Position numbers and translations under genes: made by a program. 64,000 bases of DNA. Source: Isochrysis galbana (taxonomy: Eukaryota > Haptophyta > Isochrysidales > Isochrysidaceae). Shown here in pieces: positions 31,774 through 41,928 of this stretch; position 1 is the stretch's first letter, and the number at the start of each line of letters is the position of its first letter. The notes under the pieces are model-generated. The model did not search any database. It was not told where the DNA came from and saw nothing but the letters and a program-made list of their open reading frames with translations. Where the stretch lies: positions 5,991,137 to 6,055,136 of the forward strand of contig CM030933.1 in assembly GCA_018136815.1 (NCBI GenBank). The letters are read 5' to 3'.

Positions 31774-31965
31774 ATGGCAGCGAAGAACGGATCCATGATG
31801 ACCGAGGAGGAGGTCGACCGTCGTCGCACCGAGCTCCGCAAGTACCCGTCGGAGGCGCGTGGCGGCTACGTGACCAAGGGAGGCGTGAAGCGGAGATTCT
31901 GTCCGTGGGAGGTCGTCTCGGACGACGTCTGCTCCCTCGTCCGAGACGCGAGTGTAGGTCACTAA
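31774..31965 (+). pseudogene. Element-borne frame (ELRKYPSEARGGYVTKGG), copy A
   Basis: Starts ATGGCAGCGAAG, reads EEVDRRRTELRKYPSEARGG then YVTKGGVKRRFCPWEVV, and stops soon after. It matches the N-terminus of the longer coiled-coil frame at 50737-50240. It is transcribed away from the other element frame, with about 1.03 kb between the two starts in this copy and about 1.0 kb in copy D. Truncated relative to copy D. Confidence 0.4.
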
Positions 31966-31975
31966 AGTTTGTTGG

Positions 31976-32809
31976 GCTCGTTCCACTAAGCCCACTCCCT
32001 CGTGGCGGTAGGCTTCGGTAGAAGATAGATCGGTGCCAGTCAGGGAGAGGATGGTGGCGACCAGCCTGGAGCATAGGTGCTCGGCAGGTGAGCTCGGCCC
32101 GGTGTTCTAGGACCGAGCTTTTTTGTATTTGATGTTACTGGGCCTTGTCGGATAAAGGTACCTCGCTTTTAAGGACGAGTCCTTAAAGTAAGGACAAACT
32201 TCGCTAGGCGCTAGGTGAGAGCGCGAGCACAAAGTGCTTGTTTTTTTGCCTAAACCTTGGCTTGTTGGTTACCTCATGTATATCCTCTTTCAAACTTTCA
32301 ATGTTCCCAGGGCACTAAGGCACCATTCCCTCAACAATACCAAGTTTTGTGACATACTTCTCGGGGCGTCGGGTCAAATCACAGTTTGTCCTTGAAATGA
32401 AAGAGGTGGCTGATACCCCCATTGGAAAGCTCTTCCACCCATGGTTCCCAGGAGATGAAATGTTGCTTTGATTGCCCTCTTTGCTCTTTGAGACCTTAAG
32501 TGACGACGAAGCTTGATTTTGCCATGCAACGGTCCAATTTGTCAACATACGGCTCAAAAGGACTAAAAAAAAACTCCTCCCGCGTGAGCGGATCGTCCGA
32601 GTGCAGCACCGCATGCTGAATGTGGCAGCAAAAGTGAACGAAGACAAGCTCTGCAGAGTTGGTCATGGGGAGAGCTTAGGTTGAATGGGAGGTAAAGATG
32701 ATTTGCTTCAGGGGGTGGGATGTTTCAAAAGCTCACTCTAAGCCACATCAAAGGCATTGAAGGCCAGAGTCCTTAGATTTCATGGATTTTCAAGGACACA
32801 GTCCTTAGT
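31976..32809. other. Decayed segment flanked by AAGGAC direct repeats
   Basis: Blocks of the form AAGGAC-GTCCTTA-AAGGACAAA occur at about 32171-32199 and 32791-32821, in the same orientation, around roughly 590 bp. Inside, minus-strand frames retain fragments such as REEFFFSPFEPYVDKLDRC and HFISWEPWVEEL, separated by stops and shifts, which look like remains of a protein-coding gene I cannot name. Confidence 0.4.
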
Positions 32810-33438
32810 TTAAGGACAAAACTTTCTAACCGTTGTGGGTTCAATCTTTACGGGAGCTGAACCCGAATCGATAAGCGGCCTTTTGTTTTCCATCTTTACT
32901 TGGGGAGCTGAACCCGAATCGACACCTTTTAGCAATTCTTGGAGGTGGGGAGTCAATTCCGAATCCGAATCGACATAAGCTTTGATTGTACGAAGCAGAT
33001 CATCACGACTCATTTTGATGATTGCTTTCGCAGTGAATTTCTTGCTCAAGAGAGTGTGTATCATATAAACCAGTGTGAATGATTTATCAGCCTCGCAAAT
33101 GGCATGTAAGGTGTCTTTAATGTTCGTATTGTGCTTGAAATCGAATGAATTGAATAAGGACTTACATTCGAAAGATCGAAAGTGTACGTCCACAAATTTG
33201 GGTTCGACTCAAGCAGCCTCCTCAGGGAGTTGTTGCTCCCCCCCGGGTTGACCCCAACCGGCGGCGGCGGACTGATGCTGTCCAATGCTTCCGCCATAAC
33301 CTGCATGGCAGATTTAGAAGTGCCATATGGCGGAAAGAGAGGTGTGATGAATTTTTTAAAGTTCTCGTCCATCTTTTTTATGATCCATTGCAATCGCTTG
33401 CGTACTACATCACCAGCCGCCATTCCATTTGTAGACAT
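32810..33438 (-). CDS. Unknown protein preceded by a repeat-borne TATA promoter
   Basis: ATG at 33438 opens MSTNGMAAGDVVRKRLQWII. The first frame carries ...LLESNPNLWTYTFDLSN and then meets GTAAGT. A second frame continues after CAAG with HNTNIKDTLHAICEADKSFT and ends VKIEPTTVRKFCP-stop. If spliced, the intron is only 32 nt and both sides are phase 0; otherwise this is a frameshift. The predicted protein is about 195 residues, helical, with a duplicated DSGSAP motif near the end. The 108 bp before the ATG are repeated at 45.94-46.05 kb without the gene, so this ORF probably belongs to a mobile element. Function unknown. Confidence 0.5.
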
Positions 33439-33548
33439 GGTTGAGCACTGTGAGGTGGGTGTCTTTGCTTAAATACTAGACGATTTTTTTTGTGTGCCGG
33501 CGCATCGCGTATTGGGAAACGAGGGGTACCAAAATGAAGGCAAACAAC
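33439..33548 (-). promoter_or_regulatory. Repeat-borne promoter with TATA box
   Basis: TATTTAAG on the minus strand at 33468-33475 lies 30 nt before the ATG at 33438. The block CACAGTGCTCAACC separates them. The outer end is the TTTGCCTTCATTTGG / CCAAATACGCGATGC element. The same arrangement is present at 45942-46053, on the minus strand, with no ORF attached. Confidence 0.55.
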
Positions 33549-33868
33549 CTTGACATGGTGGCAAGGCCACTGAAGGGGCAGCCCTCACCTTCGCCGCCGT
33601 CGCCATCGCCCCTCGTAGAACACCGTCTTTCCCCCGGAGACGGTTGGAAGAGGCGCGCACTGCGCTTCCTTACAAGATCGGTTTGAGGAAGGTTTCAGGA
33701 ACGCGACTTCTTAGAACTCCTCCTTAAGAAGTATTTTTTAGAACTCCCTCCTCAATCCCTCTTTCAACCCTTTGTCAACTTTGTAAAAACCCTTAAATAA
33801 AGGAGTAAAAAAGGAGTGCGACGAGACGGAGCCGTGGTGGCGCCGGCGCCGAATCTCGCGCTGCGCCT

Positions 33869-35299
33869 ATGGCGTCCCTCGACCAGTTCCTCGCCGACCT
33901 CGACGACCTGAACGACGAGGATGGAGCGGGAGAGGAAGGGGGAGAGGGAGAGGATGGTTTCCACGAGAGTGACGATGACGACATCGACATGACCGCCGAC
34001 CACGCCGGCACCTCGCGTGAGGCGGCTGGCCTGCTGCGCTCTGAGCGCATGGGAGCGCTCATGGCGCAAATCGAGCGGTACATGGGCCCCGAGCCGCCGC
34101 CCTCGACGAGCGAGCGCGGCGAGGTCGACGATGATATGTACTCGCTCATTGTTTCATGCAACGAGATGGTGATCGACATCGACAACGAGGTTGAGGCGCT
34201 CGCAAAGCGCATCCGCGACGACTATGCCAAGCGCTTCCCGGAGCTTGAATCGCTCATCCTCAACCCCCTCGACTATGCGCGCGTCGTGCTCAAAATTGGC
34301 AACGAGGCCGACCTCACTCAGGTTGATCTGACTGGTATCCTCCCATCCGCAACCATCATGGTGGTCACTGTGACGGCCTCGACTACGATCGGCACCGAGC
34401 TGCCGCCTCAGATTCTTGCCAGCGTCACGGCAAGGTGTGAGGAGGTCCTCGCGCTCTCGGATAACAAGCAGCGAATCCTCGTATTCGTCGAGTCCAAAAT
34501 GAGTATCGTCGCTCCTAATGTCTCCGCGATTGTCGGCTCGTCCATCGCCGCGAAGCTTGTGGGAGCCGCCGGCGGCCTGAGCAAGCTCGCTGAACTCCCC
34601 TCCACCGTGGTGCAGATCTTGGGTGCCAAGAAGAAGACTCTGGGGGGGCTGTCGACCGCCACGCAGGTCACGCACTCCGGGTGCATCTATGCTGCAGAAC
34701 TGATCCAGAATACTCCGCCCGCCCTGCGTCCTAAAATTATGCGGATGGTGGCGGGCAAAGTGACGCTCGCTGCGCGTGCAGACGCATACCAGGACAAGGG
34801 AAGCGGCGTGATCGGACAGCGATTCCGCGATGAGATTGAAGGGAAGAGTGCCAAGCTGCAGGAGCCACCCCCACCCAAGGACGTCCGTCCGTTGCCGGTA
34901 CCACCCGAGTCGAGTGGCAAGCGGCGCGGTGGCCGGCGGCTGCGAAAGATGAAGGAGAGATCTGGCATGTCGCACATGCGGCAGTTGTCCAACCGTGTGC
35001 GTTTTGGCCAGGAGGAGGACACGACAAGCGACGGCTTGCTCGGCGTGGGAATGCTTGGGAAGCAGCAGCAGGCGGGAAAACTAAAGGTGACCGCGCAGCA
35101 GCAGAAGCTCCTCTCGGAAAAGAACAAGAAGGCGCGGCTTGCGGGGTCCTCGGGGAGCACCAACGGCCTCGCTTCATCCCTTGCCTTCACACCAGTGCAG
35201 GGGATTGAGCTTGTTAATCCAAGTGCGAGCCAGGACACGAAGGAAGGCACAGAGACGTACTTCTCGCAGCAGGCCGCTTTCTTCAAGCAGGGGCTATAG
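33869..35299 (+). CDS. PRPF31: U4/U6 snRNP protein Prp31
   Basis: Single-exon gene of 476 residues, close to the family's usual 490-500. Prp31 bridges the U4 snRNA/15.5K complex and U5 in the tri-snRNP and is needed for spliceosome activation in the nucleus. An acidic N-terminus (DDLNDEDGAGEEGGEGED) leads into the NOSIC/Nop region: LESLILNPLDYARVVLKIGN, ILPSATIMVVTVTAST and NVSAIVGSSIAAKLVGAAGG with LPSTVVQILGAKKK, and CIYAAELIQNTPPALRPKIM. The basic nuclear localisation stretch GKRRGGRRLRKMKE, then MSHMRQLSNRVRFG and the Prp31 C-terminal domain follow. The ATG at 33869 gives the expected N-terminus. It is odd that this splicing factor has no intron of its own in an intron-using genome. Confidence 0.97.
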   Translation: MASLDQFLADLDDLNDEDGAGEEGGEGEDGFHESDDDDIDMTADHAGTSREAAGLLRSERMGALMAQIERYMGPEPPPSTSERGEVDDDMYSLIVSCNEMVIDIDNEVEALAKRIRDDYAKRFPELESLILNPLDYARVVLKIGNEADLTQVDLTGILPSATIMVVTVTASTTIGTELPPQILASVTARCEEVLALSDNKQRILVFVESKMSIVAPNVSAIVGSSIAAKLVGAAGGLSKLAELPSTVVQILGAKKKTLGGLSTATQVTHSGCIYAAELIQNTPPALRPKIMRMVAGKVTLAARADAYQDKGSGVIGQRFRDEIEGKSAKLQEPPPPKDVRPLPVPPESSGKRRGGRRLRKMKERSGMSHMRQLSNRVRFGQEEDTTSDGLLGVGMLGKQQQAGKLKVTAQQQKLLSEKNKKARLAGSSGSTNGLASSLAFTPVQGIELVNPSASQDTKEGTETYFSQQAAFFKQGL

Positions 35300-37135
35300 A
35301 GGCACTATGCTAGTGCTAAAGACGTGCAGTTCTCCTCTTGGTGCACAGCCGCGGAGCGGCGAGGCAATGCCAGAGATGGGGCAACACGTAGTACTTCTTC
35401 TCTCCTCTTGCACGGCATTGTGTGTTGGACTTCGTGGTTCTTGGTGCCATTGCGCAGTCTTCCCTGCTTGGGCCACCGGATTCATTGCGCTGTCACTGTA
35501 GCTCTCATGTGTCATCCTTCATCGTTTGTGTCTGAGGGAATGGGAATTGACTCCATTTCATCCAAATTGTAGAAATAGACGAGCACAATCTATTACTATT
35601 ACTTGTCTTCTGCTCCAACTCGAAGGTTAGTTTGGACCCTTCTACTTGTTAAAAATCTGAAGATTCAGGGCTAAACACCTACTACTATACCGGTAGTCAC
35701 TACCTATCACCGACATCGTCAACTATCGCTAAAACGATAGGGACATGGACATGGAGCGCACCACGCTCCCCTCCTCTCTCTTCGCCCTCCCTGCCGCGCC
35801 GGCTGACCAATAATAATAAAACATCTGAAGATTCGGGCTACTCATGCTAGCTATACGGGTCCACGTACTCACGGTACTCACTAACGACATCGCCTATACC
35901 CCAGTTTACTCACTCCCTTACACTAACCCCTTCATTCCTTTGTCTTTGTCAGAGCAAGGCTGATCTCACTCTTGGAGATTGCCTGCGAGGGCGCGCCGGC
36001 AGCTAGCGCGGAATGCGGTTCTTGCGGGGAGCTCATGGAGCTTTCCTCGGGGGTGTATACGGGCATGGTGATCGACGCACCACGCATGAAGCACGGAGGG
36101 CGCGGAAGTGTGGAAGGAGGCTTGTGGGAGGTGGTGGCAGGCGACTGGGGGTGGCTCAGGCGCGTGCTTGACTTGTATTGACTCGTTGACTCGGGGTATA
36201 GACTCGGGAACTCGGGGGGACTCGCTTGGGAACACGGTGGGCGCCGCCGAAGTTGCTACAAAAAGCTCGAGGACACCGAGCCACACGAAACTAACCCAAA
36301 CGGGGCGAAAACTAACCACACCAGGACGGACGGCCAGGCGTCGGCATTAGGGCAACTCAGCAACGCGCAGACATGCGACAGAGGGGAGGCCGACACAACG
36401 AGGGCAGATCTCGTTGGGGAGATATGACCGATAGATGAGAGAAGACCACAGACGGTCACGGAACATTTGATGACATCAAGAGAAGGTAAGTAAGAGGGCC
36501 GGAGGCGACGGACGGCACGCCGAGGGAAAGAACCTGCCGCGGGGGGGGGCGAGGGACCGAGGGCACGGCGGGGCAGCGTGGGAGGGCGCGAGGCAAATCT
36601 CGGAGCGAGATCGCTTCCTTTCCCTCGCGGAGCGCGGACACGGTGGCGGACTAGGGGGGGGCGGCAGCTACTCACGGGCGTTTTATTTTTTTCGTTTGAG
36701 TGAGAAACGAGATTCACGGTGGCGGCCGTCGCCGCCAGAGGCCTTCCGAGCCTCCCGGAGGTGTGGCGGCCATCGGACGTTGCTCCATGCCGGGGTCAGG
36801 TGAGCTCCTTCCTACAACACCCTTAGCTGGTGGCTTGGCGCGCTCCTCCACACGCTCGCGTGCACCACACCCTCCCCAGCCCTGCCTCGCAGCAGCCCCA
36901 AAGCTTTAAGGGGCCAAAATATCAAGGGGGAGAACTAATGTGCTAGGAATTGGCTAGGTACGGAATATCCCTTACTCCTCCTACTTTTCACCGGGGGAGC
37001 GAAAGCCGTGAAGCTGGTGGCCGCGGCGGCGCCCGCGACTAGCTCCATTTCCACTCGGCTCGTCTTCCACTAGTCTCCATCCCACCCGGCGCGGCCCGAG
37101 GGCGGTACCAAGGCCTTCAGCGCATCGGTTGCACC
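35300..37135. other. Intergenic with repeats
   Basis: Contains the AACGATAGGG...CATGGAGCGC block shared with 29.7 kb (35.73-35.78), a GACTCG-rich stretch (36.18-36.23), the LTR-like core copy B (36280-36492) and GC-rich filler. No coding sequence is supported. The 37.0-37.13 kb part is probably the promoter and 5' UTR of the AP-4 sigma gene. Confidence 0.5.
36280..36492 (-). repeat. LTR-like core, copy B (5' truncated)
   Basis: On the minus strand it runs from TGATGTCATCAAATGTTCCG to the GTTAGTTTTCGCCCCG and AGTTTCGTGTGG end. The first ~90 bp of the core (TGTCGTATTCC onward) are missing. It faces copy C at 38858-39158 across the AP-4 sigma gene in inverted orientation. Confidence 0.75.
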
Positions 37136-37693
37136 ATGACTCTTCGCTTCGTGCTCATGGTCAACAAACAGGGCCAGACACGGCTGGCGCAGTACTACGA
37201 GAGGCAGCCTATGGACGAGCGGTGCGCACTCGAGGCAGAGGTCATCCGCAAATGCCTCGCTCGGACGGAGACGCAGTGTTCATTTTTCGAATATCGGGGT
37301 TACAAAGTGGTATATCGAAGGTATGCCTCACTTTTCTTCATCGTCGGCGTCGAGGGCGAGGACGAGAACGAGTTGTCGATTCTAGAGTTCATACATGCAC
37401 TGGTGGAGACGCTCGATCGATACTTCGAGTGCGCACGCATTTGCTGGTGTCCTCACGGGGGATGGGCGACTTGCATACCACTGTAAGGGACGCTGATTGC
37501 GCACTGCCTCAGCCGCACGCACGTTCGCCTCATTGTCCTCCACAGGAATGTGTGCGAATTGGACATCATGTTCAACCTTGAGAAGGCCCACTTCATACTA
37601 GACGAGATGGTAATGAACGGCTGTATAATCGAGACCAACAAAAACAATGTGCTCGCACCAATCCACTTGCTAGACAAGGCGGCCGCCTCATAG
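37136..37693 (+). CDS. AP4S1: AP-4 complex sigma subunit
   Basis: Two exons, 37136-37428 and 37546-37693, joined in phase 2 by a GT-AG intron, give 146 residues against 144 in other eukaryotes. The small sigma subunit of the AP-4 adaptor, which sorts cargo at the trans-Golgi network without clathrin. Near-invariant family segments are present: [20 protein letters not shown], then [69 protein letters not shown] and [19 protein letters not shown]. The [12 protein letters not shown] and IIETNK signatures favour AP-4 over AP-1, AP-2 or AP-3 sigma. The gene is bracketed by inverted LTR-like fragments (36.3 and 38.9 kb). Confidence 0.96.
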
Positions 37694-38857
37694 GATGAAA
37701 TTTTTGCAGCCCGGCTCCGTTTTGATTTCCTAGCATTCTTCCCGAGCATTGGTTTCTTCATTCAGATGGATCACATATGGCAGCACTTTGGACGTGTTGC
37801 ACAAGTCGTCATGATTGACGGGCTTGCTGGTGATTTATCTTGAGCCGTGTCAGCGAAAACGCTCGCTGCCGCGGGTCCCCGAATATGCACTGAGAGGCTA
37901 CACGCACCAGTGTATATTGGAGTGAAGATCCAGGGATGAAGCGAAAGGCACGCTGAGCCGATAAATAAGCGGCTTGTCACCATGTCGAGAAATGCATCCA
38001 GCCAGTAGTTTAATGCAATTATGCCTAGTGGTTTGCGCGTGCTGCTTCTTCATCTGCGAGCAACTACCTTTGCGTGTGTGTCGTGCCGTCCGCACACGGA
38101 TTTCACATCATTGCGTCACATAACATTGTAATGTGCGTGGTATCGTCTGCGTATACGTGATACGTGCAGCTTTTCGTATTTGTATGGTACTCAGGTAGCC
38201 TTACGTCACATTCCACAAAAAACTTGTTGTGGCTGTGGGTGGAGTATGGCTGTGGTTGCGTGTGGGCTAGGGGAGATGAGAATTATAATTAAATTATAAT
38301 TGTAAGCAGTAATGTTCAGACAAAGAGCAAAGAGGCCGAGGGCTTCGGGAACACCAATCAACAAAGGACAAGGGGGAGGGGCGGATACATGCGGTACTGG
38401 GGCTGAAGGGAGGCTGGGCACCGGCGGGAACATCGCCGGTGCCGACATGGATATCGCAGCGAGGACGGACAGCTGCGCTCCGAGCCCGGAGCCCCGCACA
38501 GCCGCACAGACCACGAGCACAAAGAAGCGCGGCCATGAAGACGACACTCAGAGACTTTGGGACAAAGGCGAACGCAGAGAAAAGGCAGGAAACACCGTGG
38601 ACCATGGGGGGGGGGGGGGGAGCGCGCAAGGGCGGAAGAAAGGGAAAGGGGGCGGGCTGGGTAAGAAAAAATCCTTAAATCTTTAATATTCTCCTGTTCT
38701 CGCCGCGCACACTACACACTAGCCGCTGGGGTGAGCGCCCAGTGGCCCGTGGCCCGTGGCTTTTTTTGTCCGCCGAGGTGTCTCTGTCTTTGTCTTTGTC
38801 TTACGTCTTAAAGACCGTCTTACGGTGTCTAACAAGAACAAGTGTCTTTAGGCCCAG
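37694..38857. other. Intergenic, one doubtful frame
   Basis: A plus frame at 38312-38686 (MFRQRAKRPRASGTPINKGQ..., 124 residues, basic and Gly-rich) starts with a real ATG but has no domain and lies in biased sequence. A low-confidence hypothetical at best. The rest is AT-richer with (TCTTTG)n near 38.79 kb. Confidence 0.45.
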
Positions 38858-39158
38858 TGTCGTATTCCATACGATGACAGACTTTTACTTCTAACCGGTG
38901 GGTTATTTTAAGCCTCAAGGTCTCGTCGCGATTGGTATACTGCCTCTTCTCTTACTTTCTCTCGATGTCATCAAATGTTCTATGACTGTCTTCTGTCTTC
39001 TCTCCGTGTATCGGTTGTAGCTCCCCAGCGAGGTCTGCTCTCGTTGTTCCGACCCCTTTGTCGCATGTCTGCGCGTTGCTGAATTGCCCTGGTGCCGACG
39101 CATGGCCGTCCGTCCTGGTGTGGTTAGTTTTCGCCCTGTTTGGTTTAGTTTGTGTGGA
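38858..39158 (+). repeat. LTR-like core, copy C (about 301 bp)
   Basis: Starts exactly at TGTCGTATTCCATACGATG, a start shared with copies A and D. It ends near GGTTTAGTTTGTGTGG, where copy B also ends. The sharp left boundary with unrelated flank (AGGCCCAG) supports TG as the true end. A solo LTR is the simplest reading, but a canonical CA end and a target duplication were not found. TCGTAT-TCC-ATACGA is an inverted repeat at its head. Confidence 0.65.
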
Positions 39159-39726
39159 TCATTGACCTCATCTTTTTGAGTCGCTGGTTGCAATTGAATC
39201 GCAATAACACTGACGCCTCCACTTGATCCGCCAAAGAGGACGCACGATTTGCACCAAACATACACTGTAACAATGAAAACACCCGTTCACAACATGCAGA
39301 ATTTGGGCTGAGACAAAAAAAAGAAAAAAGGCGATCCTCGCCGCGAGCCGCGAGAGACCATGTCGGAAATTTCGAGTTATTTGAAGCCCACCATTGTAGC
39401 ACCTCCCTGCTGAATGCCTTCATGTCCCGATGGTCAACTTGTGTTCCTTGGCATGCAACCAAATTGTCGGGGAGCTCTCTCCTCAATAGATCGGCGATTC
39501 CTTGAATATGAGCAAAGCATGGCAAGCTTGCAAGCCGTTGCACCCACAATGCGTCGACTTTGCCATGCCCGAATGCAGGGTTGAATGCGCGCAACAAGCC
39601 CGTGATCTTGTGCTGCTCCTTGCACCAATATGGAGCTGCACATCTATTGTTGAGCCGATCCTCCAAGTAGTCATAGGCGCCTTTCGCTTTCTTGACGAGC
39701 GCGGTCCACTGAGGGAGAGAGCACAC
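39145..39726 (-). pseudogene. hAT transposase C-terminal half
   Basis: About 190 residues matching the 828-1940 copy: LPQWTALVKKAKGAYDYLED, GLLRAFNPAFGHGKVD, LQWWASNNSKFPTWS, SACCERVFSLLQCMFGANRA and SSLADQVEASVLLRFN. An insertion (GEDRLFSFF) interrupts the segment before SPNSACC. The last few codons before the stop come from the adjoining LTR-like copy C. Upstream, homology begins close to where the 47.8-50.2 kb copy loses it. Confidence 0.85.
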
Positions 39727-39745
39727 ATCAATGGCCCTGATTGGT

Positions 39746-40366
39746 GATTGATTCGCTAACTAACTAACCTAAAAAAATCTCGAGAAGCTAGAGCCGCTTT
39801 GATTCGCTAACTCAATGAAAGCTCAACATCAACACACTTACTCCTCACTTCTTCGCCCTCGTGTTGCGGCTGACGTTCCCTTTCCTCCTTTATAGCGTAT
39901 AGCGGCCTCTTTCGCCTCTGGCCGCCGATCGCTGACCGCGCGCGCGCCTCTGTGTTTCCTCTGTGTTGCGCCACGAGAGGTTTGAAACACGGCGAAACAC
40001 GGCTGTGTTTGGCCTTTGTAGAAACACGGTGTTCCTGTGTTTCACAAGTAGGGCAGGGCCACCGTGAGCCCCAGAGCCAGCCCCACCCCGGCGGCGGCCA
40101 CGCCCGCCACCCGTCGCTTTCGTGTAATACCGGGGGGTGGGCCGTCTCATCCGCGGACCACCTTAAGAAGGTCGCTTGTTGCTGCCGTGACTGTCCTAGC
40201 TCATCTGACTAATTCTAATGATGGTCTTGGCAACACACTCCACACCCCCGCAGGGTCTTACTAAGCAGCTAACACTAAAAAATAAACAACAACTTGAACC
40301 GGAGGATAGAACAAAGTATTCACAATATAGTGTTGAGAGCGAAATTTAGAGAGAGGGGGGGAGGGG

Positions 40367-40434
<68 letters not shown>

Positions 40435-40737
40435 GGGCGAGGAGAGGCCGAAACGAGGGACAGGTAGGGTAGGGAGGGAGGACAAAGTGGGGGGGAACAG
40501 GCCCATTATAAACTTATAACACCTCGGCGTATATACAGGAGGTAGAGACGTGATGGATGGAATGGAGGGGGAGGGAGGCAGGCAAGGAGGGAGCAACGGA
40601 GAGAAAGACCGCAAAGATAGAGAAGAATGCCCTTCAAGGGAAAGAGACGAGTGCGCCGATCGCGACGACGGCTCTTCCCGCCGCGCTGTCCAGCGCTCGC
40701 TCGCTCGCTTGCAGGCGGCGGCCGGACTCCACGAGCG
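39746..40737. other. Intergenic and LST8 5' region
   Basis: Around 40.06-40.13 kb a minus frame (RVAGVAAAGVGLALGLTVAL) looks like a hydrophobic scrap resembling part of the b561-like fragment at 30.1-30.6 kb; weak. A (GA)n tract at 40371-40419 lies about 320 bp before the LST8 ATG. The frame opened upstream of that ATG (from 40627) is Arg-rich leader, not part of the protein. Confidence 0.5.
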
Positions 40738-41928
40738 ATGGCGGGCGTGTTGCTCGCCACGGCGGGATACGACCACACCATACGCTTCTGGGAGGCACCC
40801 ACTGGCGTCTGCTACAAGACTCTGCAGCACCCGGACTCGCAGGTCAACCAGCTGCAGATCACGGAGGACCGGCAGAAGCTGGCTGCAGCGGGTAACCCGT
40901 CGCTCCGTCTGTATGATATCAACTCGGGTACGTCGAATGCGGTCACCTCCTTCGACGGTCATGCCTCGAACGTCACGGCGGTCGGCTTCGAGGTGAACGG
41001 GCAGTGGATGTATACAGCATCCGACGACGGGTTCCTGAAGTTCTGGGATCTGAGGGCAGCTCGTTGCCAACGCGAACTGGACTCTGGATTCCCCATCAAC
41101 TCGGTTGCGCTGCACCCGAATCAGATGGAGATCCTCTCGGGCGATCGGGATGGCAACATTCGCGTGTGGGATCTCGCCCAGAATGCGTGCTCCTCAGAGC
41201 TCGTACCAGATGGCGACAAGTCCATTCAGTCACTTTCAATCGCAAAAGACGCCTCCACCCTCGCAGCCGCCAACATCCACGGCTCTGTCTTTCTGTGGAC
41301 GCTGACCCAGGTGTCTACTGCTGAAGAGAATGGTGATAGAATACCGTCAGAGTCTAAGGCTGACCCTCCATCATCATCGGATTGCCGTCCGAGCCCCTCT
41401 GCTGAGCTTGTGTCTCGAATGCGCATAGAGCCATTGCAAAAACTTCAGGCACACGCGTCGTATGTGATCCGCTGCATAATTTCTCCCGATTGCAAGCGTT
41501 TGGCCACTACCTCGGCTGACCACACCATAAAAATATGGGACATGAAAAATAACTTTGCGTGCGAGGAGACCTTGACAGGACATCAGCGGTGAGAGTGACG
41601 CCCGGAATTCAGGATGCATTCTACTTGCGGCAACTCGTGTAGATCGGAGGAGACATCAGGCCGGTAGTCCCTTCAGATCCCCGCGCCCGATTGCGCATTC
41701 GCCTGTGCGCCTATTGCAGCCACCTCAATGACGCCACACTCCTCTCACTTGCACAGGTGGGTTTGGGATGCTGTCTTTTCGGCCGACTCCGACTACCTCG
41801 TCACGGCTAGCTCTGACCAGACTGCGCGTTTGTGGGCTCTCGATCAGGCCCAAACGATCCAGCATTATTCGGGACACCACAAAGCAGTAACTGCCGTTGC
41901 TATGCACGATAGGCCCCCGGACCAATGA
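40738..41928 (+). CDS. LST8: LST8, WD40 subunit of TOR complexes
   Basis: Two exons, 40738-41588 and 41757-41928, joined in phase 2, give 340 residues (326 in human mLST8). LST8 is a seven-bladed WD40 propeller that binds the TOR kinase domain in TORC1 and TORC2. The start MAGVLLATAGYDHTIRFWEA is the conserved opening. Blades follow with TLQHPDSQVNQLQITEDRQK, LRLYDINS, FDGHASNVTAVGFE, MYTASDDGFLKFWDLR, LSGDRDGNIRVWDLAQN, LAAANIHGSVFLWTL, TTSADHTIKIWDM and, in exon 2, WVWDAVFSADSDYLVTASSD. A 40-residue Ser/Pro-rich insert between blades 5 and 6 explains the extra length. Upstream ATGs in the GC-rich leader were rejected because LST8 proteins begin at this methionine. Confidence 0.96.

Larger units (their letters stand above)
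30592..31975 (-). mobile_element. LTR-like composite repeat, extended copy A
   Basis: The whole block is the reverse complement of 50.6-51.9 kb, with patches of lower identity. The core at about 30950-31260 starts (minus strand) with TGTCGTATTCCATACGATG. It is immediately preceded by AGTCGGGGAG, which looks like a polypurine tract next to an LTR. Beyond the core on the other side lies a short frame starting near 30742. The plus-strand side carries a frame starting near 31774. Shorter core copies are at 36.28-36.49 and 38.86-39.16 kb. No reverse transcriptase, integrase or protease is present in the window. Confidence 0.6.

Noticed and set aside
38312..38686. 124-residue basic Gly-rich frame as a real gene
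   Set aside because: Has an ATG but no domain, ends in a G-run region and has no splice or neighbour support; noted only within the intergenic entry.
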